The position numbers and the translations under genes were made by a program. From positions 2,418,001 to 2,482,000 of the forward strand of contig NGZR01000004.1 of assembly GCA_002197995.1 (NCBI GenBank): a DNA stretch of 64,000 nucleotides, read 5' to 3'. Within the stretch, counting starts at the first letter, position 1. Each line of letters begins with the position of its first letter. The notes beneath the pieces were generated by a model that saw only the letters and a program-made list of their open reading frames with translations, did no database searches and was not told the origin of the DNA. Source of the stretch: Gaeumannomyces sp. JS-464 (lineage: Eukaryota > Ascomycota > Sordariomycetes > Magnaporthales > Magnaporthaceae). Below are positions 22,879 through 35,685 of the stretch, piece by piece.

Positions 22879-25800
22879 CGGGCCGCTACCCCGAACAGCG
22901 CAAGCGGCACTCGCATGCAAAGCAGCAGCCAGGATACCAAGCATGTGAGATGGGGAGTCTGGGGGGATGACGTGGAGGCGTATGGAGTTCACCGGTTTCT
23001 TTGTCATTTATTTCTTGCTTTGATTTTGGCAACCTTTTTTCTGGCTTCCCCATTCTTTGGTCTGCTGCACATATTCACAACGCCGTGAACATGGATGGGC
23101 GGGTATCGAACGGGTTTTGTTTTTTCACTTTTCTTTTGTGATTGCATGGGCAATGGCTTTGGTAGAGAACAACCACATACACGGGGTTTTATGCATCGTC
23201 GAGAGAAGAGTCCTGGTTATATTAGACGTACAATAACAAATAAACCTATCCACCACACCAACGCATTTGAAAGCCTTGCCGTGTCTTTTCCGGAGATACT
23301 GCACTGAGGGATGGACTACTAGGACTAGGGTTGGGTCGAATCCTTCATAGGAGAATGGGCACCCGCATTCGAGACGATGTGAGACGAGACGGGACAAATC
23401 TGGCAGTCTGCGAACGCTTGGGGCTCGAAAAAAAGGGCTAACCTAACGGCCTAGGCAGATACGATCCGTTGTGGGACAACCGGTCTGGTAACGTTGCCAC
23501 AAGAAAAGTCACGAGAGAATCTCGTCAATTCGGTTGGCAGCAGATTCGCCACACGATGTGCAAACCACCGCCCCTACTTCTTGAACTCCCACAACAGGGG
23601 AGTTGGCCTACATCATACCTTTGGGAGTTTGTCGCGCTGGAACTTGTAAAGCCACAGTGACAAGGGCTTCAGAGCTAGCAGCCAAAGCAATTGTCAACAA
23701 GGGGAGTGGCGTTCTGAAAGGAAAAAGGAACCGGAAAATGCATAAAAGTATGGGGGTACGAGATGAACGACATAAATGCAAGTGGGCATATTACGATATT
23801 ACGAACCCCCCAGGGTGATACTGTGTCTCCTTTTCCACATCTCAGGCTGTCCAAGTCAGGAGTGCTGTGTTCCACCACGTGCATTACACGCAAGGCGAGG
23901 ATTGTGCAGCAGGTAAATGCCGAGATCGGGATGTCAGAGTGAGTGAAATTGCGAAGGGGTATGCTGAAAATTGCCGGAACGTGAGCGGACATATCCCAGG
24001 CTCGGCGACATGAGGCTGAACCGTGGCCGTGCTGTCCTTGTGCTGTCTCTGCCGACGGGAGTTTCCTGTGTTTGATGCAGACAACAGACAGAGAACCGTC
24101 TCAAGACATTTTGCCCCTTGCGCATTCTGGGGACGTGGGATGGGAGCTCGGGCAACCAGCCACGGCGCGTGTTGGCAAGGTCCCCCCAGCCAGTCGGTGG
24201 GGGAATGGCCTGTTCTGGTCCACAGCTCACAGTCAAGAGAAATTTCCAGGTCCGGGGTCAACGATCTTCATCGACGCCCAGCCAATGGAGCAGCCAGACA
24301 GGGAGACATCGGTGCCACCTCGCGGACTCTGCCCGGCAGAATTCCCACTTGCTTCCTTTGGTCGCCGCTGGTGTGTCCCTGCTCGCACCGTCGTCCGTTT
24401 GCTGAAGACGAGATCAACAGAGTTGGGCGGGGGGGCCTTGTGGGCAGGCGTGACAAGGGGACCGCAGGGGCAGGTCAGGCTCGATGTGGTAAATCTCGAC
24501 CATCAATCAATGTCAACAAACGCCGACCTCATTAGCGCAGCGGGAGAGCAGGCCAGGACCAGGGGAGGCTGGGCTGACAGCTCCCGGGGCGTGCGACGGG
24601 AAGCGCTATTGAAATAACATGCGCTTTCTTTTTTTGTCTTTTGAGCGCGCCGTGCGACTCTAGGTCCCTGGCCTTCCCTTCGCACATCCCTTCACCTGCC
24701 CGTAATGAGATGGCGGCATCCTCGGAAGCATATTGGTACCCGACGGTGATGAGATCAGAAAAGAAGAGGACGAGGGCATTGGAGCTTGGCTGCACGTTGC
24801 GCCCACCTGCAGCCTTCTGCAGCTCCAGGACCGGTGCTCTATTGGCTGCGGGGGTGCCAACGCATCCCATCCTCCTGCCCTCCTTCCGCCGTCCAGCCGA
24901 CGCAGCGCATGTGTGTGGAACTGGATGTACGCACCCAAGGTACCCAAATATCCCAGCCAGCCCGACTGGACTCGAGTGGGGAGCAGACTCCAGCTCCCAT
25001 CTGTGGCTCGCCTGGCACCGGGGTTACATGCAAGCTCTCTGTCTGGCTCCGTCGTGGTGGGTGGAGTGATGGTTGAGCCCAGCAACAATAACAAACCCCC
25101 GTTATTGCTACGAGGACGGGACTGGACCACAGTCACTTGTCGTCGCGTGGGTGCGAAAGGCAACAACTTCTAGAAAGTTTTACCAGTAGAGACAGACGCT
25201 TTTTTTTTTTTTTTTTTTTGTCGCGGCTGCCATCTAGAATAATTATCGCACCAAATCGCGCCCCGTTGGGTGCACCCTCGCGCGCTGACAGCACATTGAG
25301 GTCGGGTTCAGCACACTGCGCTTTCCCTACTCGGTGCTGAGCCCTCGGGATCGAAGGTCGCCCCCCAGCCACTCGTTGCTCGCCAACCGGATTTGCCTGC
25401 GCCTGGCCCTTGACCGCCTACTGCAGCCAGGCAGGCACTGCGGCACCACGAACCACCCGCGCGACCACTCCAGAGCACGCCGTTGGAGAGCGCAAACGAA
25501 AGCCAAGCAGGGCACTGCATTCTTTCTCCTCTTACTGTGCGTGGTGTGTGTGCGTGCGCCTGCTTTCTCGCATCGGTTCGCACACGCGGCGGTACTCCTG
25601 ACTGCTGCATGTGCACCCTCCTCTTAGCTCGGGCCTGACGAGGTTTGCCTCCCAAGCCAAGCAGCGACTGGCAGGAAGCGCCCGCCCTGCCTCGACCTTG
25701 CGGGCTGTCTGTCTATCCTTTCCTTCATTTTTCTGCCACATCCAATCGACCCCATCCAACGCCTGATGCATTGCGACAAATCAATCAACCACGACTGCCA

Positions 25801-26018
25801 TTGGCAATAAGCCTGCCTGCCTCTCACCCGTCCCACACCAGCCAGCCTCTCGTCGGCCGCCCTGCGAGCGCTACCACGCTCCGCCGGCGCCCAAGGACGA
25901 AAAGCTCCAAGGGGACAGGTCGGGCTTGGGCTGGATTGGCATTTCCTGCGGGGAATCAACAAGGGAAAAAACGCAGGCCCGCCACCCACATTGAGCTGCA
26001 AGGTCTCCACACTTCACA
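22879..26018. other. Intergenic region
   Basis: About 3.1 kb between two plus-strand genes. It holds the IFRD 3' UTR and the upstream region of the long disordered gene; the last 800 bases are pyrimidine- and C-rich, as in a long fungal leader. A 20-base T run lies at 25200-25219. No gene supported. Confidence 0.55.
25200..25219. repeat. Poly(T) tract, 20 bases
   Basis: Uninterrupted run of 20 T about 800 bases upstream of the next start codon. Confidence 0.9.
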
Positions 26019-29000
26019 ATGGGTGTCGTTGATTCCAAGAAAAACGTTCCTCCCCTCCCTGCTCCCACCGAAACCGAGACGACCACCACCCCGAGCGAAG
26101 TCACAGAGACCGACTTCTCGCCGCCTCCCGAGGCCAAATCCCACTATTCCCTACCAGAGGACGGCACCCCCGTCACCATCAGGACACGCCACAAGCCCAA
26201 TCGCTCCCAGACCTCGCTGCTGATCGAGTACTTCGAGGGTCCAAAGGGAAGCACCGCCTCGGGCAGTGGCGGTGAGCGGAGGCCCAGCGTCCGCGTGCGC
26301 CTCACCCCTTCCAAGAGCCGCAAGGACGGCCACATTCAGGTCTCCGAGACCAAGTCGAGCCGCAAGGCCTCACAAAGACGCCATTCTGACGACGCCACGC
26401 TGCCTTCCCGACTGATTGAAGGCGACGCCATCTCGGTCCTCAGTGGTGAGGGCGAGGACGCCTACAGCATGGACTCTTACGCCTCGGCCACCGAGGAGTC
26501 CAATGTCTCTCGCCAGCCCATCGAGGTCGAGATCGATCACCGTCGTCGCCGACGTCCTGCTAGCCCGCTGATTCCTACCAGCGACAACAGCAAGATCTCA
26601 TACCAGCCCAACACCGCCTCAGAAATATCAGCCATCCCGACCGATAGCTTCCTCGATGGCTCAGGGCCGTCGGGTTCTCCCGTGAGGACTCGCGACAAGA
26701 GCCCTTCCCGAGCTGGCCATGTCCTCGGCGGCGCTGCCGCCGGGTTGGCTGCCGCCGCAGTCGTTGACAAGGCTCGGAGTATCGGCCGAAGCGAGTCTAA
26801 GGAGCGCCCGGTTCTCCCGAAGACTCGGGACAAAGAGCGATCAGATCGCAAGAGTAAGAATAAGAGCAGGAATGGCAGCGTGAGCGAGAAGCGAGACAGA
26901 GATGACGAGAAGTCTACGCGGCGAAAATCAAGCCGCAGCCAGCATGAATCAAACCACTCGGTCGCGGACTCGAGCGTGGTCTCGTCGGCCCTGGCGCCTA
27001 GTCATCGGTCGCAGGACCAGCAGTCAGTGCGCTCGGGGGCTTCCAAGTCTTCCATCAACAATCCCAAACTTCTCGACGCGGTGGAGGACGCCATTCGCCG
27101 GCTGATTCTGCCCGAGCTCGAGGAGCTCAAGCGAGAGAAGAGTCAGAGGTCGACACACGGTCGTCGCAACTCGACCGCATCCACCAGCGGCACCTCGGTG
27201 TCTAGGGAGGATGTTACCAGTGCCGCCGATAGGCGAAGATCCGGCGGTAGTGAACGCCATGGTCTCGGGCCCAGGGACAGCATTGGGAGCAAGAAGGCCA
27301 AGGAGATGCGGAATAGGGAGGCGCGCAACGTTGTCATTGAGAGTCCCGTTCCCAGCGAGTCGCAGGAGTCAGCCCATGAGTCGATGCACCAGGAATTAGA
27401 CGTCACTCCTGCCCGTCGCGATTACAGCATAAGGGCTGCCGCAGCGGGTGCTGTCGCGGGGGCGCTTGGAATGGCGGCGCTCAACAACACCTCTGCAGCA
27501 CCTGCCCGAGAGCAGCGTAAGCGTCGCCGCGCCGAGGCCAAGAACCGTGCGGCGAATGGCTTCACCGAAGATTACGACGACTCGGAGTTCCAGCAGACAG
27601 CCCCGATGCCGCTGAGCAGTGAGATCAATCCGTCAGAACTCACGAGACAGTCGATACTGTCTGCGGACACAGACATCGAGCGGCCTCACTCGGCAACCGA
27701 AGAGCTAACGCCTGTCCGCGAAGTCCCTGGCGGCAGGGGCGGAGTCGCAGACCGAGCTGACGAAGAGTCCAACACTACGCCAACGCAGAAGCCTGCAGCA
27801 ACTCTTGCCGGACTGGGAACGCAACATAATAATGTTTCACACGGCGACCTCAGGGCCTTGCCACGGACGGGCAGCGCCGTGGGTGCAACCGAGTTCGAGA
27901 CGGACGAATATGGGCGCAAGTACCCAATCAACCGTCAACCAGAGTACGACGACTATGATGAAGCAGACGATTACCCGTATGACGACCAGCAAGGCTTCGA
28001 ATACTATGACACGCAGCATGTCCCGGCTCCGCTCAAGTATGAGCCCTACGGGGTGGAGCGCCGCGGCCTCAGCCCTATCCCCAGCGTTTCAGGATACACA
28101 GAAGGCGGAAGTGAGGTCCAAGCCCGAGACTCACGGGTTACTCACACAACAAGCGGCTCGCTGTCGTCTCCTGGGAAGTCCCCTCATCATGACAATCTGC
28201 CATTTTTGCCTGGCTCAGACCTCAGCAACACCAGGAGCCGCGACTTCGACCACGATGATCGCAGCGTCCGGAGCTCTGCCGTCGGTTACAGGAACCCGAC
28301 ACTCACGGAAGACAGCGAGCTCGGCCCCGATGTTTCGTCCGGCCAGGCCGTCCGGGGCATTGGCGCGAACCCGAATTTTGTTCATATCCCCTCGGCACTC
28401 GGGGTCGAGTCGGCCGTCGCGTCTCTGATAGACGGATCAATGCTCGATGGCTCGGTGCTCACAAACAACTCTGGGCGTGGCGGTGCTAACCAGCAATACA
28501 ACGGTGACCGTGGATCCATGGCAACACTCCCGGAAGAAGGCTCCTATGGTCGCAACACCCCCGATGCCCGCTCTATCAACCGCGACATCGCGAGGGGTGG
28601 GACGCCCCGCTCGATCAACTCGCACACATCCGGCTCTCGCATGATCGTGGCCAGCCAAGGTCGGCCGGGTTTGCTGGCGAGTATGAGCTTGACCAGTTCG
28701 GACGCAAGGTTCCTGCGGCATCTCAATCCGCTGAGCGACAGTCCCCAACAGCGTCCGAGGCAGCCATCACCGGGGCCGCCTTTGCTGTCGCTTCGGCTGC
28801 GCTTCGAAACGCCGCCAAGGAGAAGGGCATGCAGACGCAGACCGAGGATGCAGAGGAAGAGTATGGCCTCGACGGCCCTGGCGTCCAGCGTAACAAGTCC
28901 TTCAAGGAACGGACATTGGATGGGCACCGCCCAGCCAACACGCCTATGCATAGTGTGGATCGCCTAGACGAGTTTGAAAAGCCGAGAATGGGTGCTAGTG

Positions 29001-31473
29001 GTGTGCCGGATATCGATGATCCCCTGCCAGAGATTGGGTTCTACGAGGCATCGAACCCATCGATCATCGAAGGCCAGCTTGATGGGGAGGACCAGGAGGA
29101 CAACTGGGCAGGCCAGAGGACACCAACTCAAGAGCGCCATGTGCCGCCCCAAGACGACAGCTTCAGGGCCGAGGCTGAGCGGTCTGGCCATGGCCTTGAG
29201 AAGGCTACCGCAGCCAAAGTAGCAGCCCTGGCAACCGCTGCTGCGTTGGCCTCGTCTCACAGCCGGCAGCCCAGCCAGGACCAGGAGGACTGGCAGCGAA
29301 CCTCGGATGACCGCAAGCGGGACACTTTGGTGACGACCCCTTCGAGGGTACCAGCCCTCAGGTCAACCTTCGGGGCTCGGCAACGAAGCTCCTGGGCACC
29401 GCACCCCCCGTCTTCCAGAACCCTGCATATGGTGCTGGGTTTGCGACCCGCAGCCCCCTTGGCCACAACAACAAGGTGGACGAGGGATACATCTCGCAGG
29501 GCGCCAACGAGAACCAGGAGATGCAGAGGCGCAAGGGCAAGGGCGTCGAGCTCTCCCAGCCCATCAATGCCGACCTCGAGGACCCCTTCTACACCTCCAA
29601 GGGGGCGAGGCACTTGAGCGGCCTCTCACAGGGGATGGGCTCTCCCCTCTATGACCCGTCGACTGGTGCGGGTATCGACCGCATCGAGTCCAAGGACATC
29701 ATTGCGCTGATGCAGCATCTCATGGTCCGCGATGCCCAGCGCAGCGCGCGCGACACGGAGATTCTTATGACGCTCGTCCGGTCCGCGGCGGAAATGCGCG
29801 AGTCGTTTGAGAAGATCAAGCACATGATCGCCGACTCGGAAGACGTCATCATCCGAGAGGTGGATGAGAACACGGAGAAGACGGTTCAGCGCGTTATCGG
29901 CGGACCGAGACCGTTCCCCGGCAGCGCGCCCAGGTCCGTGCAGGGAGGCTCCCAGGCCGGCACCGAGGACATGCCGACCAAGAAGCAGAACATGTTCCGG
30001 CGGCACTTAAGGGCCTGAGTGCTAAGGGCAACAACGACCTCGGGAGGATCGAGGACATGCTCATGCAGCTGCTGACCGAGGTGGACACCCTCAAGGCGCA
30101 GACGGCAGGCCACGGCATGGGAGCCAGCCCGACGCGCGACAGTGTGCGGTCGCCCTTCGGCAACATGCAGCCCGCGGTGCAGTACGAGCACGACCGCGGC
30201 TACGAGCCGGAGGGACACGCCGGCACGTCGACAGCCAGCCACGCGAGCCAGTCGGGCCACCTGTCCATCCCTTCGCAGTCGCGCGGCGCGTCGGCCAGCA
30301 AGACGGGCTACGAGCGCAAGTTTTCGGACCACCGCATTAGCACCGTCCACGAGGCGAACGAGGACGAACACGACCACCAGATGGCCGACCGGGGAGCCGC
30401 GCTGGGCTACCATCGAGACGACCAGTATGACACCCTGGGGATGCACCACACGCCAGAGCGCGGCGATATTCCGCGTAGCGGCTCAGTTCCTGTGGCGACG
30501 CCGCCTCACCCAACACTGCCAGCGCAGGCGGCTAGCAACGAGAACACGCCTCACACAGACAAGAGCAAGAAGCACAAGTCGTCCAGCTCGTCCAACTGGT
30601 TCCCCAAGATCTCCCGCTGGTCGGAGACGACGGCGTCGAGCGTGGGCAAGGTCTTCCGCAAGAACAACGCGTCGCGCTCAGGGTCTGATCTGGCCTACGA
30701 GGGGCAGCCGAACACTGACCCGTATGGTGACGACAAGCTCCACACAGGCTTCACCCAGGAAGACCTGCGCGACATGATGCCCGAAGACCCCAAGTACAAG
30801 GCCCATCGTGACTCTCTCAATCTGAGGCACCCTCAGCCACGCCCTGGGCAGCAGTACCACGTCGCCATCGAGACCGGGGCCGAGCAGTTCAACTCGTCAC
30901 AGTCGCCTTACTCGGCCGACTGGGCTCATTCGGCAACCAGCCTTAATCGTCTCCAAGGAGGGACAACGCGCGTCCACAGGACCCGCAGTTTTGGGGCTCA
31001 TCGCCCGCGCCGCTCGCTGGCGCCGGGGACGCCGGGGACGCTTCGCCTCTGGGACCCCCACGCCCGCCCAAGGAGCCCCTTGATGAGGCTCACACGGGTC
31101 ACATGACGCCGCCAAAGTCGAGCCGGGTGAGCAAGCTGCAGAAGACGGCTCCAAGCCCTCTGCCGTACCACAGCGTGGAGAGCGGCTACGGCACGGCGAC
31201 TCACGGCAGCTACAACGGCAGCCCCAAGTTGGAGAACAGGAACCTCAGTTCCGCCCTCGGCAACGGTGCCCCAACGCGCCGGCCGAGCGGGCCTAGGGCC
31301 ATGACCCCCAAGAGTGAGGAGGACAGACGCCGCAAGCGAGGTGTGTTTGCTATGCAGACCCTTTTTCTCCGGCAAGATGCCGAGTTTCGTTGCTTGCAAC
31401 ATATATACTAACGACCGTTTACCCAACAGACACTTTCGGATCCCTCGCATCACAGGAGTCTGAGACATTTTAA
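26019..31473 (+). CDS. Very long, mostly disordered conserved-type fungal protein
   Basis: One gene of roughly 1,790 codons: a long exon 26019-31340, an 89-nt intron with an ACTAAC branch site, and a last exon 31430-31473 ending SQESETF. The track looks broken, but one-base deletions at homopolymers near 28667-28672, 29326-29328, 29999-30003 and 30989-30996 explain each frame change, and the joined sequence is sensible across each (GEYELDQFGRKVP; DPFEGTSPQVNL; ALKGLSAKGNNDLGRIEDML; WGSSPAPLAG). The protein is Ser/Arg/Asp/Glu rich with an Ala/Gly stretch (AAAAGAVAGALGMAAL) and a coiled-coil-like block (AAEMRESFEKIKHMIADSED) followed by MLMQLLTEVDTLKAQ. I do not recognise a domain. A cytoskeletal or septal scaffold would fit the composition, but that is a guess. 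Confidence 0.75.
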
Positions 31474-32474
31474 AAAAGAAACACCAGCAATTCTACGCTG
31501 CCTTCTTGTTTTATTAACATTCTTTTTTTTTTTTTCCCCGAGGCGTTCATCATTGATTTAGCCTTACGGATGTGGCTACTGGCTGGCCGAGCCGGCATTT
31601 TACGAATCTCGCTTCAATGACGCTTGCCTGCCTTTGATTTACGTTCATCCCCTCTTTTGTTTGGCGAAGATATCCCCCATATTTTCATTATGATCTTTTG
31701 GGACCTGCGATGGGAAGTTTATCGACTAGTCGCTGTTTGTGTCTATTTCTTGTTACTTTGACCAGCAAGCGTTGTATAGAGTGTCGAGGTTGGATCTCCC
31801 ACGCCAAGTATCAGGGACATGATTGGCGCATATAAGGCGGTTTGCCGTCCCATACACACAAAATCAAAAAAGAGAGGGGCAAGGCGGAAAAGGGGTTACT
31901 TCTCTGATTATTGGTAACGGACGTTGGATCGAGGAGGGGGGGCTCCAGGGGCGCGTGGCGATGGAGGGATAGCTCGATACATTTACATTACACCCCGCGG
32001 TGGAATCCCAGGGAGGTTGCATCGCCAGCCCTCTTTTACCAGCCTCCCTCATGTTGCACACGCAGGTACATAGGTTAGAATATTATGAGGCAGCGACGCA
32101 GGGGATTGCCACTCTGGGATCCCATGCCAGCTGTTGACGATGATTATTTTTATGATTATGACTACAGCTCACTCGTCCAGTGTGGTGGCCGTTCCCCGTG
32201 CTGGTGAATTGTGTGTTAATTTCCTGTGGTACAGTTTGCTGCCTGTCTCGGCGTCTGAGGGTGTAGTGTATTTATTATACAAACGCGTTTGCTCGTGTCT
32301 TTGCGTCGTGGCGGGATATCATGGAAAATTAGGTACTCAAGGAGAAATAATCAGGGAGGTGTTCCGAACTTGACACTGCGGATGGAAGTGATGCTAGACT
32401 GAAGACCACGCCGTGTAGCCGAGCAAAGGCACAAACCCCTTTAAAAGGATTAAACCCCGATCTCTCCTGCGGTT
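31474..32474. other. Convergent 3' intergenic region
   Basis: One kilobase between two convergent stop codons. It contains a T-rich run (about 31522-31535) close to the end of the long gene and is AT-richer than the genes, as expected for 3' UTRs. No gene seen. Confidence 0.65.
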
Positions 32475-33313
32475 TTAGGCAAAGAGATTTATCTTGCGCT
32501 GCTGGCACGGATGGCCGCCGAAATAAACGGCCCAAGAGCGCTTAGAACCACCTCCTGCGACGAGGGGCGAGGGGGGTGCGTAACCATCGACAGCCTTTGT
32601 AGTGCGGGCGTCGCGGCGGCGCATGCGGGCGGAGCAGCAGGTGAAGAAGACGATGACGGTGCCGACCAGCAGCAGCACGGCGGCGGCGAGCAGGGTCCAC
32701 AGGCCGGCGCCGAACGAGGCCCTCGCGTCGACGTCGCGGTTGTCGTTGACGCCCGAGCGGATGATACCGAACATGACAAAGTCGGTGACGAGCGGCACGA
32801 GCGTCACGAAGAAGGCGAGCAGGGCCACCAGGGAGGCCAGCAGGCTGCCGACGGTGCCCGCGCCCAGGGACAGGGCGAAGGCGACGAAGGCGACGCCGGT
32901 GGCTACGGGGTGCAGGATCATGACGCGCGTCAGGGCGCGCGCGGTGCCGGCGGCGGTCGAGTAGTAGTTCAGGCCCGTCCTGTCGGCCACGACCTGGGCG
33001 GGGTCGTATCCGACCATCGAGGGAGAGCAGTCATCACTGGGCGGGCGGGTTAGCCGTGGGTATTTATAATTTAGAAAGGGCAGAGTAGTGTTCTGGGACA
33101 AGAAACCTACCCTCCTGGAGCATCGACCAAGCAGTGGCCAAAGGTGCCAAAGGTCACGGCGGGATTGTGCTGGCCCCGAGCATCGTTGAGGTCGATCCTC
33201 AGGAGCGAGATGTTGTGGACGACGGGGGCAGTGATGTTTGTGATGACGAGAAGAACGACGGCCGAGAACAGCATAAGCGTGCCGAAGTGGTGGATGAGGC
33301 CCGTTACCGCCAT
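32475..33313 (-). CDS. SUR7/PalI-family tetraspan membrane protein
   Basis: Two exons, 33313-33111 and 33036-32475, with a 74-nt intron (GTAGGT..CCCAG), give 254 aa. The N-terminal helix MAVTGLIHHFGTLMLFSAVV is followed by an extracellular loop with TFGTFGHCLVDAPG and DDCSPSMVGYDPAQ, the characteristic Cys-containing loop of the family, then three more hydrophobic segments. In Aspergillus PalI, and its yeast counterpart Rim9, this architecture serves ambient-pH sensing together with PalH at the plasma membrane; SUR7 members sit in eisosomes. The start was chosen at the ATG directly before the first helix, not the upstream in-frame ATG at 33424. The cytosolic tail is short (about 50 aa) compared with the long PalI tails of filamentous fungi, so it may be a SUR7-type paralogue rather than PalI itself. 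Confidence 0.82.
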
Positions 33314-34135
33314 GGTGACTTGAGTGTCGACACGGACAAGGATGTGGTCAAAGGTAGGTCGCTGGCTAGCTGTGGGCAGGTGGTGAAAGGACACTAGCGG
33401 TGGTATTATGGGGAGATGTTGCACAGAGCAGATTCAAAGAGGCTGAGGTCCGAGAGGGTTCATGAACGCAGATGATGGGATCTTGCTGGTATATAAAGCT
33501 ACCTAGGTGGATCGGGGTAACTAATATGATGTAGGAACTCCAAGCATCGTCTCTGCCATCGCCGCCGGCTTGGCCAATCCAGGGTGTGATGACGACAAGC
33601 CAGGGGACAGACGCGGATCGCTAGTTAGCAGTAGCGGCAAACAAGGTGTGGCACGACGTCATCAAAACCTGGTGGGCGTGATTTCCATGCGATTCAGTCA
33701 GGGGGAGCTACTCCCTGGTCAAGGTGCGCGCCACAAATTGTGTTTCTCTGGTTGGAGAGCGTGGCACCTGAGTTCTTGATTTCTGGCGAAGCCAAAAGCT
33801 TGAGGCATGGCCGCCTGTGAGGGCACCTGGCCCTGACGTCGTTGGCGGGAGTCGGCCTGTTTAAGTGGGGCGGTGCTTTCATCTGCCAAGCTGTGGCAGG
33901 AAGGCCTGGTGCTGAGGTGTGTGCACTGACCCCTTACCCCAGAACCCCTGCCAGCTCGATTGCTGGGGCTGCTCTCAACAGCACTCAGCAGGACCACTAA
34001 AGAGGTATCCTATGTGCTAATGCCAGATTTCCTGCCGGCAATCTTGCATGTGCAGACGGTCGCTGCAGCCGTATCTGCTCTGTAGGACGCCGAGCGTTCA
34101 GCTTGGACGGCGAGTGTCCTCTTCTGCAGCTCGGT
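33314..34135. other. Intergenic region
   Basis: About 820 bases between two minus-strand genes; should hold the PalI-like promoter and the 3' UTR of its right neighbour. No gene seen. Confidence 0.6.
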
Positions 34136-35010
34136 CTATGTACCTAGACCTAGGCCGGCATGGACAAAGGTCGCCTCTGCCTCGTTCTTGAACTTGGCCG
34201 CCTGCCTTTGCGGCTTGGTCAATGTGGTCGCCGTCTCGCCTTCTGTGAGCTGGCCGCCCGTGTACCAGTCGCAGAGGCCGTCGTGGCCGGGGCCGTTGGG
34301 CACCGACTGTCGCAGGGCCTTGAACATGAGCATCTCGCGCGCCACGGGCTCCTCGGGCCAGCGGCCCCACAGAGGTCCGACCCGGATCGCGAGCCCGTGG
34401 TCGTACCTCTCGGTCGTGAAGGCGTGGAGCGTAAACGACTTGTGCTGCACTTTCGCTTGGCCACGCCCCTCGCCGCGGCCGCCGCTACTGCCGGTGCTTC
34501 CCGTGGGACTTCCTGGGTCGACTGTGCGGCCCTTGCTGCTGTTGTTGAGGTCGCCGTTGACCTGCCTCATGTAGTTGCTGGCGAAGCTCGTGTCGGCGGC
34601 ACCGGTGGTTTCGATGGGCTCGACGGCCGATGTAATCTCGAGCACGTCCCTCGCGCCTGGCGGGGCAAACTTGTCCGTGATGAGCTCGTATGTGATGGGA
34701 GAGCGGCTGGCCACGTCTTGGGCGGCGTCGGATGTCTTCATGACGGATATGAACGAGTTGTTGTTCGACTGCGTATCGGTTGCCCGTGTTAGCAGCGCGC
34801 CAGGCCTCCGCCGCAGCGAGCAATGGACAGACGTACCCGCAGCTTCTTGAACATCTCGACTTCTCCATGGCGCTGGAGCAGTCGCAGCACAGCGCGGCGC
34901 TCCGACAGAGACTCGGGCTGGGGATGGACCCTGATAAAGACGGATCGCTTGAGTCCATAGGGCACCCTCTCGGCCGCCTTGGCCACGGCGTTCCAGGCCT
35001 GCGACGACAT
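34136..35010 (-). CDS. Uncharacterised protein with an RRM-like N-terminus
   Basis: Two exons, 35010-34837 and 34768-34136, with a 68-nt intron (GTACGT..CGCAG) and phase 0 on both sides, give 268 aa. The first 75 residues read like an RNA-recognition fold: a strand RSVFIRVHP, a helix SLSERRAVLRLLQRHGEV and a second strand NSFISVMKTSDAA that spans the splice junction. A low-complexity Ser/Gly segment (about residues 150-165) separates it from a C-terminal part with YDHGLAIRVGPLWGRW. There is no clear transit or signal peptide, although the basic, Ala-rich start could direct it to mitochondria. I do not recognise the family. The intron that repairs the RRM-like fold is the main support. Confidence 0.72.
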
Positions 35011-35166
35011 GGTCTGGTTGCCGGCTGCTTTGGCCGTTGGGCGAAGCTCGAAGTGATGCGAGATTTTGGTCGAAATTCTCGGGCCTAGATGGACGGGCTA
35101 ATTTACGATTGGCGGCCCCAGGATTGGCACCCCCACTGCCCCAATTTTTAGCACGACAGGAGTGTA

Positions 35167-35280
35167 TACAAAAAATATACACAAGATATAGGAAAGAGAA
35201 TAAGAAGAAAAGAAAAAGAAGGATAGGGAAACGAATAATAATAATAAAGAAAAAAAAAAGAAAAAGAAAAAAGACAGGAA
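35167..35280. repeat. A-rich low-complexity tract
   Basis: AAT and AAAAAG repeats in an otherwise GC-rich region, between the RRM-like gene and the arn-like pair. Confidence 0.85.
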
Positions 35281-35529
35281 AAGTTAGGGAAAGAAACGGT
35301 AAATCCGGCCTTGTGGATGGCCATTAGGACGAAGACGCACTCTGGGATAAAATGCTTCTCACTTCTGCCTTTCGATGGTCCGCCCTCAGTCAGATAGGGC
35401 ACAGGCGGGTGACCTTGGAGACGTCTGCCGAACCGTCATCGCAGAACTTGGATCTCTAGCCCAAGCTTCATATCCATTACCTCTGTCCTCCGATGATGGA
35501 GGGTGACCATGAACTGACAGGATAACTTT

Positions 35530-35685
35530 ACGATCGCCTCAGCTCTGAAGAGGCCCTGCCAAGCAGGATGTCGTACAAGCCGCCCACCGCACAGAACAGC
35601 ACCGACGCCGCGATGGCCTAGACTTCAAGACCCAGGAGAAGGGGCTGGTCTATATGGGGCACTTTGTCGTCGGCGAACTTAGCTG
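35530..35685 (-). pseudogene. Possible coding relic next to the arn-like pair
   Basis: On the minus strand a frame beginning just after a good acceptor-like sequence (TTTTCTGTCTTCCAG, about 35686-35700) reads KFADDKVPHIDQPLLLGLEV, meets a TAG, then continues in the same frame with a hydrophobic run (AIAASVLFCAVGGLYDILLG) to a stop near 35530. The composition is protein-like, but there is no start, no partner exon I can prove and one in-frame stop. It could be the end of a decayed membrane-protein gene or chance. Confidence 0.2.

Noticed and set aside
24528..24560. tRNA A-box-like sequence (ATTAGCGCAGCGGGAGAGC)
   Set aside because: No anticodon arm or B box (GGTTCGANTCC) follows at any reasonable spacing, so no tRNA can fold.
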